Positions 31,742 to 39,909 of a stretch of DNA of 62,000 nt are shown piece by piece; the first letter of the stretch is position 1; every line of letters starts with the position of its first letter. Made by a program: the position numbers and the translations under genes. The DNA comes from Mesostigma viride (lineage: Eukaryota > Streptophyta > Mesostigmatophyceae > Mesostigmatales > Mesostigmataceae). The DNA lies in assembly GCA_009746045.1 (NCBI GenBank), contig RPFO01000542.1, positions 1,009,624 to 1,071,623 of the forward strand. The letters run 5' to 3'. Below the pieces are notes generated by a model. The model did not search any database. It saw only the letters and a program-made list of their open reading frames with translations, and was not told where the DNA came from.

Positions 31742-32058
31742 GCAGTTGCTGGCCGACCTAGTGGTCCCAGCCCAGTTTGAACATCGCATTTCATCCCTCT
31801 CTCTTGCTTGGACTGCAATGCAGAACAAGAAGAGGTGGCAGACCATTATCCAGGCCCATGCACACGCCAGCCCCTGTGGGCATTGAAGTTCCCCCCCCAG
31901 GAGGAAGGGCCGCTTTGCTGAGTAGAGTAGTAATTAGGATTTTCTAGATTAGCTTAGCGTTAGCTTAGTTAGGTCTTGCGGCTTCGCTCACCTCCATCCA
32001 CCAAACAAGGAAATACGTGCTACATGATCTCCCCACGGCTGGAGTCATGTTATAATTT
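31742..32058 (+). mobile_element. LINE-A copy 3, severely 5'-truncated
   Basis: Starts in the last 60 codons of ORF2 (LLADLVVPAQFEHRISSLSL, WTAMQNKKRWQTIIQAH) and runs through the LINE-A 3' UTR, ending in CTACATGATCTCC...GTCATGTTATAATTT. It is about 317 bp. The sequence just before it holds a direct duplication of TACACAGCAGTTGCTG. Confidence 0.82.
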
Positions 32059-32225
32059 AGTTGCCATATCGCAGACCAGAATAACGCGAGTCAAAGGCCT
32101 TGATGAAGTCCACCAGCACAAGGTGCAAAGGCCCGATGCAAACAAGCGCTACCGAAAGGCGTTGGCGCCAGTACCACGTCCAGGTCCGCGCTGACCTAGG
32201 GGCCCGCTGGCCCTCCATACAGGTC
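32059..32225 (-). pseudogene. Short reverse-transcriptase fragments
   Basis: The minus strand reads HLVLVDFIKAFDSRYSGLRY, a match to the first catalytic Asp region of the LINE RTs (VDYIKAFDT). Next to it is a piece resembling the PWSARTWTSYWRQRLSVA module seen at 35400-35580. Confidence 0.55.
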
Positions 32226-32277
32226 CAGGCGGTCTGATCCCGGATCGAGCCAGCAACACAAGCCAGCAGTCAGGGTC

Positions 32278-32345
32278 CCCGTGGCCCCGAACTTAATTAA
32301 TTAAGCACGTGACCGAACTTAATTAATAAGCACGTGACTGCGTCA
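32278..32345. repeat. Duplicated TTAATTAA-type tails
   Basis: CCGAACTTAATTAA followed by AGCACGTGAC occurs twice in tandem. It looks like paired element termini. Confidence 0.45.
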
Positions 32346-32529
32346 CCTGGGTGCCAATACAGAGTAAAGGAACCTTCAACCCTATATACACAGCGAGGAG
32401 GGAGGGCGCCCTAGCTTCTCTAACTGCCGCAGGTGGGCAGGCCACAGAGCGCTCTCTCCACGGCATGGTGCCGGGGTGCAACACTGTGGGTGCAATACAA
32501 CCAGTAGCCCCGAACTTCTCCAAGACAAA

Positions 32530-32760
32530 TAAGTTAATTAAGAACATAGCTCCGTGGGGAGCACATGTAACACATAGCCCTGAGAATTAAAGGGGCATCT
32601 ATGGGTTTGTAATACAAGCAGGGCGACAACCTGCAGGTGTAGGATGTACAACTATCACCTGCTCTGGGTGCACAAGGTGCACCTGCACCGCCATGATGGT
32701 TCATGCCTCCTAATCGAGCTCACACGGGGCGGCTTGGGGAGAGGGCCTATATAGAAGACC
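32530..32760 (-). repeat. 3' end of a LINE-A-like element (minus strand)
   Basis: Reading on the minus strand, the segment ends with ACATGTG, CTCC-CCAC-GGAG, CTATGT and then TTAATTAA. Its body is similar to 35577-35760 (CTGGGTGCACAAGGTGCACC against CTAGGTGCACCACTGAGGGC). No coding portion remains. Confidence 0.65.
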
Positions 32761-32966
32761 TGCATGACATATGGGGTGGTAGATATATATGGATAGGCTA
32801 TAGCTGGTGCATGGCATCTCAGCAGAGAGTAACTCCCTGCATGGGCAAAGCATGACTCGAAATTGCTACGGCTATTGCAAGGGCTGGTGTGGGCCCATCA
32901 CGTAGGCATACATGGCCACGCCACTAAGCTTTCTAGTCTACACTACTACTATATAGTAGTCCCTAG

Positions 32967-33012
32967 GCTGGGGTGGCTGGGGTGGCTGGGGTGGCTGGGG
33001 TGGCTGGGGTGG
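32967..33012. repeat. 9-bp minisatellite
   Basis: Five units of CTGGGGTGG in tandem. Confidence 0.95.
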
Positions 33013-33539
33013 TCCAAGACAAAGGGCACCGCACAACTGGTGCCCGACGTCGCCATCTAAGGCGGTGAGCTAGCTTGGCCCGCTCAGCCAGCCTGTCCGC
33101 TCGTGAACCGCTGTGTATACTGCCCGCACCGCCTGGGATGCACCAACCACATGGCTAAGAGCCAAGGGGCGAGCCACAGAAAACGTCAAAAGCAAGTGCC
33201 GGCCGCCTCCCTCAAAGACTGTCCAGAACCGCAATGTCAGGTCGGTGGTTGGGGGAGTAGAAAGCCGCGCCGTCCGCATTGTCAGACCGGATGTTCGCAT
33301 GGGGGAAAACCGACCGGACCATGGCGATCGAGCACCACCGTCAGGTCGAGGACAGTGCGCAAGTACAAGTACCTATTCTGATTCTGTTGGCCACCCATGC
33401 AGGAGAGGTAGTGGGTCCCAGCTAGCTGGGGTCCAAGGCCTGCCGGCCCGTGCAGCTACCACAGGGCCGCCCGGCCTGCGGGAACAAGAGGTTGCGGGGC
33501 GAACACTTCATGGTGTCGCAGCGCTCGCCGCCGGATAGT

Positions 33540-34020
33540 GACTGGCGCCAGGACGTGATATATGAAGTGATATATTCTGATCTGAGTGATATATTCTGAT
33601 ATATATTCATTGAGAATGATAAATTACGGAGGTGAGATTCGTATGCGACAGAAGAAACCCCCCGAAAAGAAGAAGAATCAACCCTAAAGAAAATAATAGT
33701 AATCTGACACGGGCATGCAAGGATCACGCCAGCTGCACAAGGTACAACTAACTACATCACAAAACTACGACGCACAGCAACATCGCTGCCAGCCCACCAG
33801 GCCTGGGAGGGAATATCTAGACCGCATGGGTTGCGACAAAGTCGGCCCGGGTGCGGCGGAATAACACGTACATCAGCCATGGTGCGAGTGAGGGCGAGTG
33901 ACAGGCGCTGCCGCCGATACGAGGACCATGTGCGGGCAGACCACGGGGCGGTCTGACCCTCGAGGTCGAGGCGATCTTCACGGCGGCGCTGGAAACACCC
34001 GTTGAAAAACTCCGCCGTCT
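33540..34020 (-). mobile_element. Truncated retroelement M1
   Basis: Minus-strand order: a short coding remnant (TAEFF..., PWSARTWSSYWRQRLSL-like, then RRTRADFVAT), a stop, a 230-bp 3' UTR, and a tail rich in GTGATATATTCTG. It is the first member of a head-to-tail series with M2 and M3. The coding module resembles a segment found after the RT in some algal retroelement proteins, but that assignment is from memory of the motif only. Confidence 0.65.
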
Positions 34021-35212
34021 GTGATATATGTTCATTAAGAACGATAAATTACGGTGGTGAGATTGGCATGCAACATAAGGAAAACCCCGAAAAGAAGAAG
34101 AACCAGCAGGGCTGAAGAAATAGTAGTCTGACCCGGACATCCAAGGATCACGCCAGCTGCACAAGGTACAACTAACTACATCACAAAACTACGACACACA
34201 GCCACATATCGCTGCCGGCCGGCCCACCATGCAGGCCTGGGAGGGATCTAGACCACATTAATTAATTAATTAATTAAACTCGTGCTCCCGTTGGGGAGTC
34301 ACGGAGCACCGAAGTGCTTTTAATCCCTGTGTGTGCACTACAGGAGAAAGGGCAGAGACCCCCAGTCTCCTTCATGCCAAAGGCATGCCACAGCTGCATT
34401 CGGGCGCGCTAGCTAAACGGACACGCTAACGATCCGGCAGTCTGCGGGTGCAATAAGACCCATGTGAGCATATCATAGCAAGGAGCGTGGGCAAGTAATC
34501 TGAACATAGCCAGGGCGTAGCATGGCTGTACTAGGACTAGGCTAAGGCTATGGCTGGTTGTGTACCGTGCGTTGGCGGCACGTGACTAGGTGTGTTGGAA
34601 CAGCTAGGCAAACATTCTAGGCATGGCTGCCTTAGCGGCCGTGACGCCAATGGTTACAAGCTAGGGCTATTGCTATTCTAGCCCGCTGGGGGCGTCCACA
34701 TCTTGTGGTTGATCATCAGGTCCCCGCCCCTCCAGTACACCTTGACCACATGGGTCGCGACAAAGTCGGCCCGGGTGCGGCGGAATAACACGTACATCAG
34801 CCACGGTGCGAGTGAGGGCGAGTGACAGGCGCTGCCGCCAATACGAGGACCACGTGCGGGCAGACCACGGGGCGGTCTGACCCTCGAGGTCGAGGCTGTC
34901 TGCACGGTGCTGGCAGCACTCGTGGAAAAACTCCGCGGTCTTGGGGCCCATGGCCCCGAACTCCTCAAGGACAAAGGGAATGACCCGGTGGGGCCCCACA
35001 TTGCCGTAGGAGGCAAACTTGTCGCGCTCAGCCACAGCGGCAGCAGCGCCGGCATCCACAGCCGCCCGGCGGATGTGGCGACCGGAGAGCGGCCGAGCCA
35101 CGGAGACATTGATGAGCAGGTGGCAACCCTGCCGCGTGATGAGAGGTCAGTTGCCGGGCAAACAGCTGGTGCAGCGGAGAGCGATGGCGTAAAGGGCCGG
35201 CACCAGCGTGTG
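34021..35212 (-). mobile_element. Truncated retroelement M2, interrupted by LINE-B
   Basis: Same family as M1. The coding part (minus strand, about 35110-34752) reads RVIPFVLEEFGAMGPKTAEF and WSSYWRQRLSLALTRTVADV, then RRTRADFVATH. The 3' UTR is at 34021-34258. A LINE-B fragment splits the two at 34259-34743. Confidence 0.7.
34259..34743 (-). mobile_element. 5'-truncated LINE-B insertion inside M2
   Basis: Flanked by GACCACAT at 34251-34258 and 34744-34751. It contains the last 20 codons of ORF1 (KVYWRGGDLMINHKMWTPPA), the whole 3' UTR and a TTAATTAA tail. The M1 copy keeps the empty site (CTAGACCGCATGGGTTGCG near 33818-33836). Confidence 0.88.
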
Positions 35213-35576
35213 ATATATGTATTAAAAAATATAAATACTTACATCAGAGTAAAGGCACCCACGTAAAAATAAACAAAGCCAACGCTAACAAGAGATACCA
35301 CGACAAAACAACTACAGCCGGCATGGGACACTCGATCCACACCGCGGAATGAAGTAAAACAGCATTATAACCGTGCTGCGCCGCGCAAAGTCAGCTCGTG
35401 TGCGGCGGAGCAAGATGTCAGCCATAGCCCGGGTAATCGCTACCGAAAGGCGTTGGCGCCAATACGATGTCCAGGTCCGCGCTGATCAAGGGGCCCGCTG
35501 GCCCTCCAGGTGCAGGCAGTCCTCCCGGAGCCGGCAGCACTCGATCCTTAAAGAAGCCGGCGGTCCCTGTCCCCAT
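35213..35576 (-). mobile_element. Truncated retroelement M3
   Basis: Has the same module (PWSARTWTSYWRQRLSVA, AMADILLRRTRADFAR) but a different 3' UTR. It is truncated at nearly the same codon as M1 (TAGFF against TAEFF) and abuts M2 directly. Confidence 0.6.
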
Positions 35577-35760
35577 TGAATTGAATTGAATTGAATTGTA
35601 ACATAACTCCGTTGGGAGTATATGTAGCACATAGCCCTTGAGAGGGGGGATATGGCCTATCATACATCCTAAGCTACTTCCTGCAAGGGTGGGGATGTAA
35701 AGGACCCTTGCTCTAGGTGCACCACTGAGGGCACTTGCATCCCCATGACTGTGATATACT
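35577..35760 (-). repeat. LINE-A-like 3' end with CAATT tail
   Basis: Minus-strand end: CTACATATA, CTCC-CAAC-GGAG, TTATGT, then (CAATT)4. The stem flanks differ from LINE-A but still pair (ACATA with TATGT). Confidence 0.7.
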
Positions 35761-36119
35761 GACCCATGACTGTCCCCATGGCTGTGATATATATGACTCC
35801 ATATGACGGATTCTCCCGATTTCTGGCCTGTGCTGGTTGTCTCCTTGATATATGACGTCATATGTATCAATGAGACATGCAACCAGCGCGCATGCATGGC
35901 AGCTAGCTAGGATGAAATTTCAACTATGTATGTACGTGGTTCGAGAATCCAGTGCGTGGTAGCTCGAGCATGCTGTTATCTTTTCCACGTTTGTCGAGCG
36001 CGCCGGGTGGTGTTCAGGATGCTGGAAATGAATGGAGGTGGAAATGTGTAGCCTTGTACGTTGAAATTATCGTCGAGGCAAGCAGCAATGTTGAGATTAT
36101 GGCTGTATTTTCTGATTTG

Positions 36120-36536
36120 GCACGCCGCAAAGGTGAAAACCATTTGCGTTCAGTGCCGGTCCGCGGAAAACGCGATCTGCAAATGAATCCAAGCCGGAAT
36201 CGAACTGGGGACCTCTCGCCCCAATTTTTGCTGACTACAGGACGGACGTCTCCGGATCCTAAGGCATCGCCAACTGACACCTACAGTCATCCGCAAAAGT
36301 TCTCCTTTCCGGGGAGTGATGCAAGCCTTTCGGATTTGCTACGAGATAAATCATTCGAGATCTGTGTGTGTAGGAGTACTACACACGTGTCCACTCGAGA
36401 TTTGTTCAGTCTCGAAACGTGAGACGGGCTGAACACGGCTGGAACCTTATTGAGAAGGGGGCGTAGCCGGTACTATCGAGATCAGCCAAGCGTATATTCT
36501 GTTTTTGCACGCCGCAAAGGTGAAAACCATTTGCGT
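36120..36536 (-). repeat. tRNA-like (SINE-type) segment between 30-bp direct repeats
   Basis: A perfect 30-bp repeat (starting GCACGCCGCAAAGGTG) lies at 36120-36149 and 36507-36536. Between them the minus strand reads a D-arm-like TAGGTGTCAGTTGGCGATGC near 36275 and a B-box-like CAGTTCGATTCCGG near 36202. The two boxes are about 70 nt apart, too far for a normal tRNA, and no 7-bp acceptor stem forms. A tRNA-derived SINE or tRNA pseudogene fits best. Confidence 0.5.
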
Positions 36537-36636
36537 ATGGCTGTATCTTTGCATTAACTCATTTAGCGTAATAAAGAGATGAGCTCCTCATGACAGTAAG
36601 AATCACAAAAAAACTGGCATAGTTGACTCACTTAAT

Positions 36637-36700
36637 AGTACTCCATGGCATGCCCTTGTGCATGCACGCTACAGCAAGTTGAGCTTGCTCCGTGGCATGC
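36637..36700 (+). repeat. Degenerate LINE-C 3'-end remnants
   Basis: AGTACTCCATGGCATGCC and, 45 bp later, CTCCGTGGCATGCCC match the LINE-C terminus. No tail follows. Confidence 0.4.
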
Positions 36701-37129
36701 CCTTTGGGTGCCCTGCCAAAAAGTAAACAATTTTGGAGAGATGTACGTACCCCCTATGCCGCCACTCACCCACTAGCCGAAATGGCTACTCATGGGTCCC
36801 AGGAGGGGAAGCTGCTGCACCTGGGCCTACGCCGACAACATGCACTAAACAACCACCTCGCGGGCAGCCCAGGCAAGCACAAGGTCCGAGATTCCAGTCT
36901 ACCACTACCGAATCCTGCCCCTTCAGAACAAAGGGTTGCGCTCGCAAAGCCTTTCATCAACCTGCACCGCCACAAGGTGTAGGCTCGTCCTAGTTCTTGG
37001 CAAGTGCCTAGAAAGTATTTGCTTATCCTCGGCGAAGCAAGCCTGTCTTTGGTCAGCGCTGCTTGATGCTCTACTTCACAGCGCTGCCATAAGGTTACTT
37101 TGGCTTGCCAGCCCAGCCTGAGCGCTCCA

Positions 37130-37290
37130 CTTCGGTGCACTGCCTAAGTCCTCTATTTCGGTCAGCGCTGCCAGACAGATATTTGACGCACCAGCGCTGC
37201 CTGGTCCTCTACTTTTGTCAGCGCTGCCTGATCCTCTACTTTGGCGAGCTGCCGGATGCTCTACTTTGGCGCGCTGCCTGACGCAAGCTC
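37130..37290. repeat. Imperfect 27-30 bp repeats over the end of the minus-strand gene
   Basis: TCCTCTACTTTGGTCAGCGC-like units recur five times. The stop codon and last residues of the minus-strand gene lie inside this array. Confidence 0.65.
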
Positions 37291-39909
37291 CTCGGCCCAC
37301 CCAAAGGCCGCCGCGGTTGAGCCCCTCGACGCGCTCCACCCGGCCGCCTCGATCTCCCCGTTGCGCCCCTTCTCCTGCGACAGCAGCAGGCCCAGCCCTT
37401 CCCCTGACCCACTCGACCCCTCATTGGCCCTCCCACTCAACCCGTCATTCGCCCCCCCACTCGACCCCTCGATGGGCGGGCTGCTGCCCTCGATCCTGTG
37501 CAGCGCGGCCACTGGCATCCGCCACACGTCGGGGCTCACCGGCTGGCACCTCTTGCTGCGCTCCGCCTCGTCCATGATGCGCTTGAGCGAGCGTGCCGAC
37601 GCCGATTTTGTGGGCGGGGCCACCGCGACGCCCCGCGGGCCTGACGCCGCCGCCGCTGCTGCTTGCGATGACGCCACTTGCGCGTACGAGAGTGCCTGCC
37701 CGGATGAAATGCCCGGATGCGTCGCGGCGAGCGAGGTGGATGACTTTCGGGAGCTCTTTCCGGGACGTGGCCCCGGGGCCGGCTCCCCGTCAAACGAGCC
37801 GCCAAACACCTCGTACTTGACACCTGTGGCGCTGCCGGTGCGCCTCAGCAACGCCGCGGGACCCTCTTCCGCCCCCCCCGGGTCCATCTCAAACACCTCC
37901 CCCTCGAACACCCACGTGTTGGGGTCCTGGTCACCGCCACCACGACCGCTGCTGCCGTCGCGGTCACCCATGTGGGGTGGGAACCCGCCAGGTGGCGTGA
38001 ACGACCCGGCGGAGCCGTAGGACACCCGGTGGTGGTGTTCCCCAAACGAATCGCTGCGGTACCCCCCCTCTGCCTTGGGCGTGAACGAGACCGCCGACTC
38101 ATACGATGCCAGCTCGTCCTCGTCATTTACCCCCCCGTCGTGACTGGCGCCAGAATCGGTGAACACCGTGCTGGGCAGGTCTTCCGAGCGCGGCGAGTCG
38201 TCCCCCTCCCCATCGCCATACTCCTCCACATACCCCTCCTCGCCCTCCTCCTCGCCCGGGTCATACTCCTCGCTGGCCCCCTCATGGCTGCCGTACCCAC
38301 CCCCATCCGCGTACCCATCCTCCCCATACTCATACCCCCCATCGCCCTCCTCATACCCGTCCCCTCCGTCATCGTACCCATCATACCCCGACGGCGTACG
38401 CGGCCCCTCCGCCCCCTCGCCGCCGCTGCCCCCGTCCTCGTTGTCGCTCCAGGGTCCCAGAAATGAGCCCTCCCCGGGATCGGACCCCTCCAACCAACCG
38501 CCCCCCTCCGCAATCCTCTGCTGAAACACCGCGGGGATGGGGTACCCTGCGGCCAGGTGCTCCATGGCCACGTCCCAGGGTCCCGGGAACCGAGCCTTCT
38601 TGCTGCGGGCCTTGCGGCTGGGCATCGGATCGGGGGATCGGGATCGGTGGAGCAGCAACGCGGCCGCGGACTGGGCCACGAGGCCTCGCTCTTTACGACA
38701 GCGTTCCAGGTACCGCCCGAGGATGCTGCGCTCCTCGGGCCGCTTCTCGCGGGGCACCGCGTGGACGACCACGTCGACGGTGACAAGTGGCGGCACAGGA
38801 AGCGACGAGGAGGGGGGCGTTGCGTGGAGGGGCGTCACGGCTTGCGCCCCGCCGGCCCCGTTGTTATACGCGGTTGGCACCTGGGATCCCACCGCGCCAT
38901 TGCGATGGGCCCCAGTTGCTGCCATGTGCATCCCGGCACCGCCGTTCCCCGAGAGCTGGTCCATCAGCCCGTGGGCCAGCGCGGGGTCAAATGGGGCCGA
39001 GGGGCCACCGGGGGTGACACACCCTCCCATCGCCCCAGTCTCATGATTGCCGCCATGGTGCTGCTGATGGCCGCCCCCCCCCATGATAGGGACTGGGGCG
39101 GTGCCATACGGTGCGGCAGTGGCTGTGCTGTACGGGGCTTTAGTGACCGGCTCCCTCTGCGGCGTGCACATCGCATCCCCCTGGCATTGCGCCTCCTGGC
39201 CATTTTCTGCGACCATGGCCAGGCCTGTGGTGCCGCCCCCGCCCCCGCCACCACCACCCGCATTATCGTGCCTTCGGCTGGCATTGGGCGACATTTCTCC
39301 TCCAACGCCCGCCCCCCTGCCCGCGTTCCAACCCCACCCGCCCGGCGCGTGCGCCAATGGCACGACCCCGCCCAACGCGGCCCCGCCCAACGCCCCACTC
39401 ATGTGGGACGAGAAACCCGGGCCCAACTGGGACGGGAGTGCGGGCCCCGTGGCGTTGCCCGTGGTTGACACAGAGACATCATTCGCGGTGCCACCGGCCC
39501 CCGAGGCAACCGCCATGGCGGCCAGCGTCTCATGGATAAAGAGAGGGTTAATGCTGGCGGCCTGCATGTCGCCGTGCGCGCCGAGGTCCCCCGTGAGGAG
39601 GGCAGTCGGTCCCACCGGCGGTGGCTGCTGACCGTGCTGCGGTTGCTGCGACGCGGGCGACCCGGTGGCGCCCATGTGGGTGTGCTGGGGTGGGTGGATG
39701 TGCAGGAGCTTGGTGAGGGGCGTTGGGCAGGAGTTAGCGCGCGCCATGAACGTATCGGGGGATGCCGCGCTCGCGCTGTGCCGGCGCACGTGGTGGGCCT
39801 TGTCCTTGGGGCGGGGCGTGATCCCAGAGGGGTGCGGATGCAAGTGGTTGGCGGGGGCAGCGCGGTGGGGCACGCGGTGTGTCTTGTTGTGCCGTTGGAG
39901 CTGGGTGAT
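37261..39909 (-). CDS. Minus-strand gene exon 4: C-terminal 882 residues
   Basis: Acceptor CTGTCCCCAG, then ITQLQRHNKTHRVPHRAA. Contains LVTVDVVVHAVPREKRPEER, GPWDVAMEHLAAGYPIPAVF and an acidic GYDDGGDGYEEG region. Open throughout to the stop at 37261-37263. Confidence 0.75.
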   Translation of the reverse strand: MTQLQRHNKTHRVPHRAAPANHLHPHPSGITPRPKDKAHHVRRHSASAASPDTFMARANSCPTPLTKLLHIHPPQHTHMGATGSPASQQPQHGQQPPPVGPTALLTGDLGAHGDMQAASINPLFIHETLAAMAVASGAGGTANDVSVSTTGNATGPALPSQLGPGFSSHMSGALGGAALGGVVPLAHAPGGWGWNAGRGAGVGGEMSPNASRRHDNAGGGGGGGGGTTGLAMVAENGQEAQCQGDAMCTPQREPVTKAPYSTATAAPYGTAPVPIMGGGGHQQHHGGNHETGAMGGCVTPGGPSAPFDPALAHGLMDQLSGNGGAGMHMAATGAHRNGAVGSQVPTAYNNGAGGAQAVTPLHATPPSSSLPVPPLVTVDVVVHAVPREKRPEERSILGRYLERCRKERGLVAQSAAALLLHRSRSPDPMPSRKARSKKARFPGPWDVAMEHLAAGYPIPAVFQQRIAEGGGWLEGSDPGEGSFLGPWSDNEDGGSGGEGAEGPRTPSGYDGYDDGGDGYEEGDGGYEYGEDGYADGGGYGSHEGASEEYDPGEEEGEEGYVEEYGDGEGDDSPRSEDLPSTVFTDSGASHDGGVNDEDELASYESAVSFTPKAEGGYRSDSFGEHHHRVSYGSAGSFTPPGGFPPHMGDRDGSSGRGGGDQDPNTWVFEGEVFEMDPGGAEEGPAALLRRTGSATGVKYEVFGGSFDGEPAPGPRPGKSSRKSSTSLAATHPGISSGQALSYAQVASSQAAAAAASGPRGVAVAPPTKSASARSLKRIMDEAERSKRCQPVSPDVWRMPVAALHRIEGSSPPIEGSSGGANDGLSGRANEGSSGSGEGLGLLLSQEKGRNGEIEAAGWSASRGSTAAAFGWAEELASGSAPK

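Noticed and set aside
34675-35110. A fusion protein joining the RTRADF module to the ORF1 C-terminus
   Set aside because: The junction is explained by the LINE-B insertion with its GACCACAT duplication, so the fusion is accidental.
36150-36300. A functional tRNA gene
   Set aside because: No acceptor stem forms, the T-stem is imperfect and the A-to-B box spacing is too long.
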